Positions 1 to 7,204 are shown, counted from the first letter of the stretch. The stretch is DNA of 21,970 nt from Hyphomonas sp. (GCA_024743015.1 JANSXJ010000011.1:1-21970); one strand, 5' to 3'. Translations and numbers: made by a program. The notes: a model not told the origin generated them from the letters alone.

Positions 1-130
1 GATGCGCATGGCCCAGAAACGAACGGTTCAGGACACTTGGCAACATGTTGGACGCCTCGTGCCAACCATCTCCGCCGATGAATGCCAGAACTATTTCCTC
101 AATGCCGGTTACGCTTCCGTCAAAACGTGA
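1..130 (+). CDS. IS630-type transposase, C-terminal end (partial at left edge)
   Basis: The frame is open from the window edge and ends in TGA at 128-130. The visible 42 residues include a W-x-x-(V/I)-G helix and the closing pattern E-C-x-N-Y-F-x-x-A-G-Y-A-S-V, which I recognise as the usual C-terminus of IS630/Tc1-mariner-type DDE transposases. The DDE catalytic core would lie left of base 1, so whether the element is intact cannot be judged. It runs towards the 3' end of the leftward ABC operon, which stops 90 bp further on. I could not identify a terminal inverted repeat in 131-220, although the IS end should lie there. Confidence 0.8.
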   Translation, partial: MRMAQKRTVQDTWQHVGRLVPTISADECQNYFLNAGYASVKT

Positions 131-220
131 AATGCTCTAGATCAACCGCCGCGTCGGCTGAATTCTGACCAACATGAACCGGCCAGAACCGCGGGCCGAT
201 AGCTGGACTTATGCCGCTGC

Positions 221-730
221 TTACGCCAGCAGTTGCGTGGCGTAGATGTCGGAAGCGGTTAGAGGCAACAGCCGATCCGCCATTTCGCGTTTCAACATTT
301 CCAATCGCTGGTTCTGTTCGGCGGATCGGTGAGATGTGGCGCCGAGGCGAACGAACTCCTCTCGTACATGACCGGGACGGATCTTGGCTTCGACCGTTTG
401 GCCGCGGTAGGTGAAGCGCCAAAGATAAGGACCAGGCGGATCGGTGATCACGTCATGACCACCAAGGCTGCGATCGACGGTCAGCCGTTCGTCCGTCAGC
501 GCGCGAGTCACCGCTTCGATCGCGTCGCGGCCGCCGGGACCGGTGAACGCGGTGATGATGGTGACCTTTCGCCGTTCAACCGGTTCTGGCCCGAACAAGG
601 CAAACGCCGCCTGCATTGCCTTCAGCCCATGGACAACGCCACCCGGGAAGCCGCCACCATGGTAGCGCATGATGTATTCAAAATCGAAGGTGAGCGGCTG
701 CCCGGCCTCGAGAACCGTGATGCTATCCAT
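221..730 (-). CDS. FmdE-like protein lacking the family cysteines
   Basis: This 169-residue cytoplasmic protein is the last gene of the six-gene ABC operon; its ATG overlaps the previous stop by 8 bp. Residues 23-35 (H-G-G-G-F-P-G-G-V-V-H-G region) followed by a helix, and residues 63-75 (T-G-P-G-G-R-D-A-I-E-A-V-T), resemble the two conserved segments of the FmdE family, which normally read H-G-H-x-C-P-G and N-D-x-C-x-x-D-A-I. FmdE proteins are named after the molybdenum formylmethanofuran dehydrogenase operon and often carry metal-binding cysteines. Here the whole protein has no cysteine, so any metal site must use other residues; His24, His35, His92, His121 and His134 are available. Family assignment rests on pattern recognition of two short segments and is moderate. 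The role is unknown. Context suggests handling of the ligand or metal imported by the neighbouring transporter. Confidence 0.6.
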   Translation of the reverse strand: MDSITVLEAGQPLTFDFEYIMRYHGGGFPGGVVHGLKAMQAAFALFGPEPVERRKVTIITAFTGPGGRDAIEAVTRALTDERLTVDRSLGGHDVITDPPGPYLWRFTYRGQTVEAKIRPGHVREEFVRLGATSHRSAEQNQRLEMLKREMADRLLPLTASDIYATQLLA

Positions 731-1328
731 CGAGATATGCCCTCAGATTGGGAAGGAACCGGTCCAGGAACCGTGTCGTCGCCGGCATGAAGTGCGAGCC
801 GTGATGGTAGATCGGGTCGAGCGAGGTGACGATCATGCGCCCAGGGGTCGAGACTTCATCGATGTAGAAAAGCGTGCGTCCTTCTGCGTCCTCGGCCAGC
901 ACATCGGCGCCCTCCGGCGTGTCGAAATGGCCGTGCAGATGCCAAGTGATGTCATCCTTGCCAATACCCGCCATCAGCGGATGACCGGGAGCCGTTACAC
1001 GGTTGCCGAGATCAGCACCCGGTTCAAGCCACCACCACCAGTTTGTTGGGCGGCCATGAAATGTGACACCGGGCAGCCAAAGATCGGATCGGCTTTCTCC
1101 CATTGCCACCACGGTGCCACCCGCCGCCAGATATTGCCCAATCTGGTCAGCCTGTGCGATCAGCCGTTGCGCTGGGCTGCGGCACGGAACGAAGATGCAC
1201 GCGTTTTCTGCCCTCACCTCGTCCAGCCGCTCGGGTGTCAGCACCTGATCGAAGTAAGCCGCATAGCGCGGCGCCTCCAGGCTTTCGATATGGTAGTACG
1301 TGCCGGAAGACAGGGCGATCAGACGCAC
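723..1328 (-). CDS. GATase/ThuA-like protein of unknown function (second of a pair)
   Basis: About 201 residues, no signal peptide. I chose the GTG at 1328 because GGAGG at 1338-1342 lies 9 nt upstream; GTG at 1334 and TTG at 1352 are alternatives in the same frame. It overlaps the end of the upstream gene by about 10 bp and the next gene by 8 bp, so translation is probably coupled. An alternating strand/helix N-terminal half with a glycine turn (A-A-G-G-T-V-V-A-M-G-E-S) and an H-P-L-M-A-G-I segment near the middle recall ThuA-like and other class I glutamine-amidotransferase-fold proteins. Histidine-rich stretches (W-H-L-H-G-H-F and D-P-I-Y-H-H-G-S-H-F) are eye-catching possible metal or ligand sites. 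A four-tryptophan run lies in the middle. No clear Cys-His-Glu amidotransferase triad is visible. It looks like a diverged paralogue of the gene before it. Function unknown. Confidence 0.62.
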   Translation of the reverse strand: MRLIALSSGTYYHIESLEAPRYAAYFDQVLTPERLDEVRAENACIFVPCRSPAQRLIAQADQIGQYLAAGGTVVAMGESRSDLWLPGVTFHGRPTNWWWWLEPGADLGNRVTAPGHPLMAGIGKDDITWHLHGHFDTPEGADVLAEDAEGRTLFYIDEVSTPGRMIVTSLDPIYHHGSHFMPATTRFLDRFLPNLRAYLDG

Positions 1329-1939
1329 AGGCACGGCCCTCCGTTGGTCCAATCAAAGATGCGGGCATAGAGAATAGGTGGCAGGTCCCACTCCCTGCCT
1401 GCCTGGCCGAGATCGTTCCCGGCATGGCTGAAGAAACGGCCGCCACCGGGGCGGTGCCAAACCCAGTCGACGGGCACGGTCCCGTTCCGCAGCCCTGTGA
1501 CGGCAATCGCGCCAGCCGGCATGGGATTTGCCCCGCGCCCATAGAACCCGGCAACGCCATGATTTGTCTCCAACTGCGCGATCTCGATGCCCTTAAAAAT
1601 CGGGTGCGCCGCGAGGCGGGTCTGCTCGAAATCGGGCCGTTTTGGGTTTCGCATCGACTGGTAAGGCTCTAGTTCGGCGATCAATGGGCGCACGACATGG
1701 CCGTTGAAGAACCAGCGCCCCCCTGCGTCGAGGAAGCCCTCCAGCGCTTGGCGAAGCTGCAGGAGCGCCTCTTGGTCGAGCTGGTTGCCGGTCACGAGGC
1801 CATGGGCCTTAGCCAGCCGGGCGGCATCCAACTCGGCTTGCGGAATGATCGCAATCCGGCCGGCCGCGGCGGTCTTTCGCACCGGTGCGGGCGGGTCGCC
1901 GAATGCACAATGCAGATAGAGCATCGTGATCGTGCTCAC
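1319..1939 (-). CDS. GATase/ThuA-like protein of unknown function (first of a pair)
   Basis: This 206-residue soluble protein starts at an ATG that overlaps the ATPase stop by 4 bp (ATGA). It has a G-G-R-W-F-F-N-G-H turn near residue 75, an H-P-I-F-K-G-I motif, and a late segment W-V-W-H-R-P-G-G-G-R-F-F-S-H-A-G-N-D. The H-P-I-x-x-G-I and G-R-x-F-x-x-x-G-N-D patterns are reminiscent of ThuA-like / glutamine-amidotransferase-like proteins. The following gene shares the H-P-(I/L)-x-x-G-I segment and similar length, which suggests an old tandem duplication. The only cysteines lie at the extreme C-terminus, so classical Cys-nucleophile amidotransferase chemistry is unlikely. It sits between the transporter ATPase and its paralogue, which suggests a job tied to the imported compound. 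Function not recognised. Confidence 0.62.
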   Translation of the reverse strand: MSTITMLYLHCAFGDPPAPVRKTAAAGRIAIIPQAELDAARLAKAHGLVTGNQLDQEALLQLRQALEGFLDAGGRWFFNGHVVRPLIAELEPYQSMRNPKRPDFEQTRLAAHPIFKGIEIAQLETNHGVAGFYGRGANPMPAGAIAVTGLRNGTVPVDWVWHRPGGGRFFSHAGNDLGQAGREWDLPPILYARIFDWTNGGPCLCV

Positions 1940-2682
1940 GCCGCGTAGACGGGCACGACGGTGCCGTGCCGTGTCCCGGCATGCTCATAATCAAGCCGCC
2001 GCACCGGCATGTCGTAGAGCCGCGACAGGTTGGCTTCGGACAAAACCTCCTGGCTGGGCCCGTACAAATAATCATTCCCGCCGTAGAGCAGCAGCACCTT
2101 GTCGGCCACGTGCAGGGCGTGCTGCGGAAAGTGCGTCGTAAAAAGCACCGTAAGTCCGTCATCTGCGCCCAGCTGGCGCATGACGGACAGGATCTGCGAC
2201 TGGTTGCGGAAGTCGAGCGCCGAGGTAGGCTCGTCCAGAACCAGTCCCTCGCACTCGGATGCAAGCGCGCGTGCGACGAGCACAAGTTGTCGTTCTCCGC
2301 CGCTGAGCGAATCAAAGGGTCTGTCGGCGAATTCAGCGATCTTGAGTTTCTCAAGTGCAGCGCGACAGATCACGGCATCCTTGGCCTTGGGGGCGCCAAG
2401 CGTGTGTACGTGGCGGGCGCGCCCCATCATCACCATGTCGAACACCTTGAAAGGGAATGCGGCCTGCGAGATCTGCGGGACATAACCCAGCGGACCGTCG
2501 ACGCGTGCTCGTCCTTCGCGCGGGCGCAAGAATCCCATGATCGCCTTCAAAAGCGTGGTCTTTCCACGTCCGTTCGGACCGAGGATGGCCACGGCCTCGC
2601 CGCGGCTTGCGGAGAAATCGATCGCGCGCAGCAGCCACGGACCATGGCCATAGCCGTGCCCCAGTCCGCGCACGTCAATCAC
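1936..2682 (-). CDS. ABC transporter ATP-binding protein, FecE/BtuD-type
   Basis: This 248-residue nucleotide-binding subunit of a type II (metal-chelate) importer acts on the inner face of the cytoplasmic membrane. Motifs in order: Walker A G-P-N-G-R-G-K-T-T at about residues 34-42, Q-loop in Y-V-P-Q-I-S, signature L-S-G-G-E-R-Q, Walker B L-V-L-D-E-P-T-S-A-L-D, and switch histidine in F-T-T-H-F-P. The Walker A loop has Arg where Ser or Cys is usual. The start overlaps the permease end by 8 bp and the stop overlaps the next gene by 4 bp. Permease and binding protein partners are immediately upstream in the operon. Family: iron-siderophore, haem, cobalamin or molybdate/tungstate importers. The substrate cannot be read from this subunit. 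Confidence 0.93.
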   Translation of the reverse strand: MIDVRGLGHGYGHGPWLLRAIDFSASRGEAVAILGPNGRGKTTLLKAIMGFLRPREGRARVDGPLGYVPQISQAAFPFKVFDMVMMGRARHVHTLGAPKAKDAVICRAALEKLKIAEFADRPFDSLSGGERQLVLVARALASECEGLVLDEPTSALDFRNQSQILSVMRQLGADDGLTVLFTTHFPQHALHVADKVLLLYGGNDYLYGPSQEVLSEANLSRLYDMPVRRLDYEHAGTRHGTVVPVYAA

Positions 2683-3724
2683 GGCTCCATCCTCTCGCTT
2701 GGGTGGATTTCAGCAAATAGCCGAAAACTGGCGCACCGATCAGCGCGGTCAGCACACCCAACGGTATCTCGGCGGTTGTTGCGGTGCGCGCGATCGTATC
2801 GATGATCACGAGATAACCACCCCCGACAACCATCGCCACCGGCAGCAGAATGCGATGATCGGGGCCGACAATCATCCGCGCCAGATGCGGCACGACCAGC
2901 CCAACCCATCCAACGACTCCGGCAACCGCCACCACAGCCGCCGCGATCGCCGCGACGCAGAACACGATGACGAGGCGCATCGTATTGACGGAAACACCAA
3001 GCGACTCGGCTTCCTCGTCACCCAGCGACAGAACGTTGATCCGCCAGCGCAGCAGAAACAGCAAACCGCAGGTCGCAACGACCGGTGGAAGCAGCCAGGC
3101 CAGTTCATCATAGCCCGCAGTCGAAAAGCTGCCCATCAGCCAGAACACGATGGCCGGCAGCTTGTCTTCGGGATCGGCAACATATTGGATCAGCGAGGTG
3201 AGCGCCGCAAACATCGCGCTCGTCACCACGCCGGCCAGCACCAGCATGAGGACGGGCGAGCGGCCTCCGACACGGCTCAGCCACAGCACGATCGCCATTG
3301 CAATCAGTCCAAACGCGAAGGCCAGGAGCATCAGTATAAATTGGCTTTCCGATACCAGCAGCGCTAGCGCTCCACCAAAGCCGGCGCCAGACGAAACGCC
3401 GATGATCTGCGGTCCCACCAGAGGATTGCGGAACGTCCCCTGAAGCGCGACACCGGCAGCAGCGAGCGCCGCGCCGCATGTCATCGCCACGAGCACGCGC
3501 GGTAAGCGCAGTGCTTCAACCACCTGCTCCTCGACAAGATCCCAACTAGTATCGAGCGGCATGACATTGCCGAACAGGATGGCCAGAACGCGATGCCAGG
3601 GTATCGGATAGCGTCCCATCCCAAGAGCAAGTACGACCGTTATCAGCAAGGCTGCCGACAAGCCGATCCAAAGAATGGTCTGGCGGCGCGCCCCTGTCGT
3701 TCCGGTGAGTGAAACCTGTGTCAT
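2675..3724 (-). CDS. ABC transporter permease, FecCD/BtuC family
   Basis: This 349-residue polytopic inner-membrane protein has about ten hydrophobic segments, the normal size for the family. Diagnostic segments are L-R-L-P-R-V-L-V-A, A-G-V-A-L-Q-G-T-F-R-N-P-L-V-G-P, the coupling region G-D-E-E-A-E-S-L-G-V, and G-W-V-G-L-V-V-P-H-L-A-R near the C-terminus. It would form the homodimeric translocation pore for the binding protein encoded just upstream, powered by the ATPase just downstream. The ATG overlaps the binding-protein stop by 4 bp. BtuC/FecCD-type permeases take iron chelates, haem, cobalamin, and in the MolABC subgroup molybdate or tungstate. I cannot choose between them from sequence alone. 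Confidence 0.93.
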   Translation of the reverse strand: MTQVSLTGTTGARRQTILWIGLSAALLITVVLALGMGRYPIPWHRVLAILFGNVMPLDTSWDLVEEQVVEALRLPRVLVAMTCGAALAAAGVALQGTFRNPLVGPQIIGVSSGAGFGGALALLVSESQFILMLLAFAFGLIAMAIVLWLSRVGGRSPVLMLVLAGVVTSAMFAALTSLIQYVADPEDKLPAIVFWLMGSFSTAGYDELAWLLPPVVATCGLLFLLRWRINVLSLGDEEAESLGVSVNTMRLVIVFCVAAIAAAVVAVAGVVGWVGLVVPHLARMIVGPDHRILLPVAMVVGGGYLVIIDTIARTATTAEIPLGVLTALIGAPVFGYLLKSTQARGWSRD

Positions 3725-4809
3725 CCCTGCTGGCGCAAGAATCTGTCATAGCCCGGATTTTCGCCATTCACGTCTATTCGCAAAATTGCATCGATCTCGC
3801 TGTCGCTCAGTTCGTAGCCGTAAACGTCTGCGTAAAAGCGCTGCATTTCCCAGCGCAGGTCGTAGTCCATTCGATCGCCATAAAGCAGTTCGGCTAGCCA
3901 CATCCAGGACAGCGGAGACTCCTGCGAAGGCGGGTCCCATCGGTAGCCGCCCAGCGGCATCTTGTAGACCCTGCGGTTCTGGACGGCGTTCAAAGCGGAG
4001 TAGAGCGGATTGTTGTAGAAATCCTCGGGCATAGCCGGATCGAAGTTGCCCAGCAGGATGACATCCGGGTTCCAGGCCAAAAGCTGTTCGGGATTGATCT
4101 CGGTGCGGCTGCCTGAAGGCCCTGCCGGGTTCACGCCGCCGACCATATCCATGTAGAAGTGATTGTAGCTGCCTTCGCCGCGTACTTCGAGAGAGTTGGC
4201 CGCCCGCAGGAAATAGAGCACCGAAACACGTTCGTCGTCCGGCACCTCGGCAGCTTGGGCACCAATGCGCTGGATTGCGTCTTCGTGTTTGCCGAGAATC
4301 AGGTCAGCACGGTCGGGTTGGTCGATCGCAGCGGCCAAGGTACGGATCCAGGTTTCCGTATCTTCCTGGGTGCCGTAGGTGAGCCCGATAACGGGAAGGC
4401 CGACTGCCTCCATGGGCTCCAGCAATTCGTCGCCGCGGCCGGCCCATTGCACGACAAGATCCGGCTTGAGGTTCAGTACGGCCTCGACATTGGGCGCGAA
4501 GACACCGCCCGACGTGATTCCGGTCTCAACGTCCAGAGCCTCCGGGAAGATCACCCCGAGGATGCCCTCCTCGATCGCCGCCTGCGATGCTGGATGCATT
4601 GCCACGAGAGGCTCTGCGCTTCCGGCGACCGACGCAAATAACGCCGCAGCCGGCATCGGGAACGTGACGAGGCGCTCGACGGGCCCATCCAGTTCGACGG
4701 TGACGTCACGCTGGTCGGTCAGCGTGATCTTGTCCTCAGCAAATGCGCTTGATGTGACGGCCACCGTCAAGCCTGTGATCACAACGCCCTGCAGAATCGG
4801 CTTTGTCAT
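3721..4809 (-). CDS. Periplasmic binding protein, BtuF/FecB/MolA-type (TroA-like fold)
   Basis: 362 residues, beginning with a Sec signal peptide (basic start, hydrophobic core, cleavage after A-F-A at about residue 24); no lipobox, so probably soluble in the periplasm. The mature part has the two-lobe class III layout: N-lobe with E-A-V-L-N-L-K-P-D-L-V-V-Q, a long linking helix, and C-lobe with N-P-D-V-I-L-L-G and V-Q-N-R-R-V-Y-K-M-P-L-G-G-Y-R-W-D. Such proteins bind metal chelates, haem, cobalamin or oxyanions. It is the first gene of the operon. AGGAGAT lies 4-5 nt before the ATG. Expression is likely set by the promoter and leader upstream. No TonB receptor gene is present, so the outer-membrane step is encoded elsewhere or uses porins. 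Confidence 0.9.
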   Translation of the reverse strand: MTKPILQGVVITGLTVAVTSSAFAEDKITLTDQRDVTVELDGPVERLVTFPMPAAALFASVAGSAEPLVAMHPASQAAIEEGILGVIFPEALDVETGITSGGVFAPNVEAVLNLKPDLVVQWAGRGDELLEPMEAVGLPVIGLTYGTQEDTETWIRTLAAAIDQPDRADLILGKHEDAIQRIGAQAAEVPDDERVSVLYFLRAANSLEVRGEGSYNHFYMDMVGGVNPAGPSGSRTEINPEQLLAWNPDVILLGNFDPAMPEDFYNNPLYSALNAVQNRRVYKMPLGGYRWDPPSQESPLSWMWLAELLYGDRMDYDLRWEMQRFYADVYGYELSDSEIDAILRIDVNGENPGYDRFLRQQG

Positions 4810-4893
4810 TGGTATCTCCTATGATCGTGCTTCTCATCACGAGCTTCGTCGTTCCGGCGCGTGCGTTTGCCGTGCTGACCACGTCTGAACGAC

Positions 4894-4929
4894 AGTGTTT
4901 TCGCGAGCAGGAAGCCCGCGAGTTTCACT
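4894..4929 (-). promoter_or_regulatory. Foldable stem in the long leader of the ABC operon
   Basis: In leader RNA, bases complementary to 4914-4920 and 4902-4908 form a seven-pair stem (CGCGGGC with GCTCGCG, one G-U) over a 5-nt loop. It is enclosed by AGTG/CACT pairing (4926-4929 with 4894-4897) across an A-rich internal loop. A second short hairpin, CTTGG-TTGG-CCAAG, lies at 4939-4952. With transcription starting near 4995, the leader is about 185 nt, long enough for a riboswitch or attenuator. I do not recognise the cobalamin riboswitch box or another known class. Confidence 0.35.
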
Positions 4930-5001
4930 AATCACCGGCTTGGCCAACCAAGACAGACCATCCCATCCGCTGCACATCGACCAAAGCTGATAGACGCACT
5001 C

Positions 5002-5031
5002 AGAATATGCAGATTGGAAAAGTGGTGTCAA
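5002..5031 (-). promoter_or_regulatory. Sigma-70-type promoter of the ABC operon
   Basis: On the minus strand TTGACA (5026-5031, a perfect -35 match) is followed by an 18-bp spacer and TATTCT (5002-5007, four of six -10 bases). Transcription would start near 4995 and run left into the binding-protein gene at 4809. The adjacent palindromes suggest that it is regulated. Confidence 0.6.
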
Positions 5032-5033
5032 AT

Positions 5034-5059
5034 ACTCTAGTTTGAAATGATTCTAGAGT
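5034..5059. promoter_or_regulatory. Inverted repeat next to the -35 box
   Basis: ACTCTAG (5034-5040) and CTAGAGT (5053-5059) are perfect inverted repeats around a 12-bp AT-rich centre. They lie immediately upstream of the -35 box of the ABC-operon promoter, a usual place for an activator site. No regulator gene for it is recognised in the window. Confidence 0.4.
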
Positions 5060-5076
5060 TCTCTTGAGGTGCTTGG

Positions 5077-5088
5077 CGGTTGCAACCG
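5077..5088. promoter_or_regulatory. 12-bp palindrome CGGTTGCAACCG
   Basis: A perfect 12-bp palindrome lies 17 bp upstream of the CTCTAG repeat. Its symmetric CG-rich form resembles a LacI/GntR-type operator half-site arrangement, but no match to the LacI-family operators at 12463-12497 is visible. It could be chance. Confidence 0.25.
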
Positions 5089-5264
5089 ACGACTACTCGT
5101 GGCGGCACAGCGGACATGCATCGTCCTGCCAAGCACATGCCCTGGAGCCAAGTCTGGCAATTATGAGACAATCTCAATTCGCTCTTGGGAAGACGTCGCC
5201 GAACAGCACTCATGGGCTCAAGGCCAACGCTCCACTGCCAGCCCCCGCCAACGACTGATCTGGA

Positions 5265-6173
5265 TCAGCCATCGGCGTCAAGCCCGTAGAATCTCACCGC
5301 ATTGGTCGCAAAGAATGCCTCGGCGATGTCCGGATCGCAACGCTGGACGAGCTGGCTGGCGCGGTCGATGCAGTTTGCATACGAAACGCCGATACGATCG
5401 ACCGGAAAGTTGCTACCAAACATCAGGCGATCGGGTCCGAAGACCTCGACCAGCCGATCGAACACCGGGTTTGCGCTCTGGGCGGTCCAATTGCGGCAAA
5501 ACATCGTCATGCCGGAAAACTTCATGCTCACCGAAGGCTGGTCGGCGAAGACCGACAGTGCTTCTGACCATGCGTTCAGATAGTCCGGCTCGAGCGATCG
5601 GGGCATTCCGCAATGGTTGATGGCTATCTGCAGGCCCGTGTCGTCGGCAAGCTGCGCCAGATCGGAAAATTGCTGATGCCAAACCTGGGCTTCGAACCGC
5701 AAACCCAAACGCGCCAGATGCGCAAACGATCGGCGCGCCGCCCTGGACCGGAGCAGGTCCTGATCGGCAAAGTTCCATGTCGGATCGCCGCTGTCCCAGT
5801 TCAGAATCTGCCGAACACCGACGACGCGACGCGTTTGCGCAATTGCGTCTGCCTGCGCGCGCGCATCGTCGGCCAGCAAATCGAGAAAGGGCACAATGGC
5901 CGTTGGCAATCCATGCCGGTCCGCCACCGCATTGAGCCAGTTGGTCTCAGCCTGTGCTAGATCGGGCCGCACCACGGCCTCCACATGCACCGAGCCCACC
6001 AGGTCAACGACGGACGTATCGGCAAGAAAATCCTGTGCGGTGTAGTCGGTCTGAATGGCGGCGATGTCACCCAGCCCCGGCAGCGGATGAACCAATGGTT
6101 CAGACAGCCAGGGATAGTGGAGCTCATCCAGCTTCCAGAGGTGATGGTGCGCATCGATGACTTTTCGCTTCAT
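5265..6173 (-). CDS. Amidohydrolase-2 family sugar lactonase (L-fuconolactonase/L-rhamnonolactonase-like)
   Basis: About 302 residues of the COG3618 TIM-barrel hydrolase family, cytoplasmic. It likely opens the sugar-acid lactone made by the neighbouring dehydrogenase. The N-terminus K-V-I-D-A-H-H-H-L-W carries the metal/active-site histidines; later markers are I-N-H-C-G at mid-protein and the strand-end motif G-S-N-F-P-V-D, both typical of this family. I place the start at the ATG at 6173, whose ATGA overlaps the stop of the aldo-keto reductase, rather than 28 codons upstream, where the extra residues would lie inside the previous gene and precede the conserved start. It is the last gene of the sugar operon. 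L-fuconate, L-rhamnonate and L-galactonate lactones are all possible substrates. Confidence 0.87.
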   Translation of the reverse strand: MKRKVIDAHHHLWKLDELHYPWLSEPLVHPLPGLGDIAAIQTDYTAQDFLADTSVVDLVGSVHVEAVVRPDLAQAETNWLNAVADRHGLPTAIVPFLDLLADDARAQADAIAQTRRVVGVRQILNWDSGDPTWNFADQDLLRSRAARRSFAHLARLGLRFEAQVWHQQFSDLAQLADDTGLQIAINHCGMPRSLEPDYLNAWSEALSVFADQPSVSMKFSGMTMFCRNWTAQSANPVFDRLVEVFGPDRLMFGSNFPVDRIGVSYANCIDRASQLVQRCDPDIAEAFFATNAVRFYGLDADG

Positions 6174-7204
6174 TGCGGCGCAGCCCCGCAATCGAGCGCC
6201 GCCGGGATCAGACCCTCGGCTTGAAGGTCCGACCAAAATTGCGGCGGAATGGGGCAAAGCATCGCCGCTGCGTTCGCTGCGACCTCATTCACCGAGCGCA
6301 TACCGGCAAGAACGCTGGCAACCGCCGGATGAAGCAGTGGAAACTGCAGCGCGGCGGCCGGCAGGGGCACCGAGTGGGTCGCGCAAATTGCCTCGATCCG
6401 GCGGACGCGCACGATCGTTTCGCCGTCGGCATCTCCGTAGTTGGCGTTGAGCGTGTCGCCGGACGTTCCGGTCGCGAGAATGCCCGACTGAAACGGAGCG
6501 CCGACAATGATACCGGTCTGCGTCCGGGCCGCATCGTTCATCAGTTCGGGAAACGCCGACTGGTCGAGTAAGGTGAACCGCAACGCCAGTAAAATGAAGT
6601 CGATCTCGGGCCGCTCGATGAACCGATTGCACAAGGTCAACTCGTTGGCGCCGGCCCCCACTGCGCGCACCGTTCCTTCGGCGCGCAGTTTCTCAAGCGC
6701 CCGAAGACCACCGCCGGCCAGGTCCTTGTAGTGGCCTTCGAGGACGTCCGTTGTTTCCATGTGCCACAGGCCCAGATCGTGGATCACCAGGCAGTCGACG
6801 CGGTCGCGGCCCAGGCGCTGAAGGCTGTCCTCGACCTGCCGCATAACACCGTCATGGGTGAAATCGAACGCGGCTCCGAACGGCGGCGCCTCGCGAAAGA
6901 TGCCATGATCGACCGGCCGGCCCTTGGCGGGAAACAGTGTTCGGCCCACTTTGGTCGAGATCATCACCTCTTCTTCTGCCCCCAGGGCCACGCCAAGTCG
7001 ACGCTCGCTCAGCCCGAAACCGTAAAAGGGCGCGGTGTCGAAATAATCGATCCCCGAATTGCGCGCGGCAGTCACCGTCTCCAGTGCCTGCGAGGCCGAA
7101 ATCGACGTGTAGAGATTGCCCAGCGGCACGCAACCGAACCCCAGCGGCCCTAAGCGCAGATCTGACGATCCGAGCTTGCGCCCAGGGCGCTCCAAAAGGC
7201 TCAT
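6170..7204 (-). CDS. Aldo-keto reductase, aldose 1-dehydrogenase type (L-fucose/L-galactose dehydrogenase-like)
   Basis: 344 residues with an AKR barrel. The catalytic tetrad is visible: Asp56 and Tyr61 in D-Y-F-D-T-A-P-F-Y-G, Lys85 in S-T-K-V-G, His142 in L-V-I-H-D. The G-x-G-C-x-x-L-G-N-L-Y start and the long internal insert after Lys85 fit the subgroup that includes L-fucose, D-threo-aldose and L-galactose dehydrogenases and pyridoxal dehydrogenase. It would oxidise the imported sugar at C1 with NAD(P)+ to the lactone that the next gene product opens. The ATG overlaps the mutarotase stop by 4 bp and its stop overlaps the lactonase start by 4 bp, so all three are probably co-translated. The exact sugar is inferred from context only. 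Confidence 0.88.
   Translation of the reverse strand: MSLLERPGRKLGSSDLRLGPLGFGCVPLGNLYTSISASQALETVTAARNSGIDYFDTAPFYGFGLSERRLGVALGAEEEVMISTKVGRTLFPAKGRPVDHGIFREAPPFGAAFDFTHDGVMRQVEDSLQRLGRDRVDCLVIHDLGLWHMETTDVLEGHYKDLAGGGLRALEKLRAEGTVRAVGAGANELTLCNRFIERPEIDFILLALRFTLLDQSAFPELMNDAARTQTGIIVGAPFQSGILATGTSGDTLNANYGDADGETIVRVRRIEAICATHSVPLPAAALQFPLLHPAVASVLAGMRSVNEVAANAAAMLCPIPPQFWSDLQAEGLIPAALDCGAAPQ

Larger units (their letters stand above)
4810..5264. other. Intergenic region: ABC-operon control region
   Basis: This 455-bp gap separates two leftward operons. I see no convincing gene: open frames on the plus strand here have no ribosome site and no recognisable protein. The left part (4810 to about 4995) is the leader of the ABC operon, 5002-5031 its promoter, and 5034-5059 and 5077-5088 are palindromes. 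The segment 5090-5264 directly follows the stop of the lactonase gene. I see no clear Rho-independent terminator there, so some read-through from the sugar operon is possible. Confidence 0.6.

Noticed and set aside
4810..4995. Cobalamin riboswitch in front of the BtuF-type gene
   Set aside because: I could not find the GCCACTG-type box or the other conserved cobalamin segments in the leader.
5255..5268. Inverted repeat CTGATC-TG-GATCAG at the lactonase stop as a terminator
   Set aside because: A two-base loop cannot close and no U-run follows.
5069..5620. Plus-strand open frame starting in the ABC control region
   Set aside because: No ribosome site, arginine-rich low-meaning translation, and it runs into the lactonase gene on the other strand.
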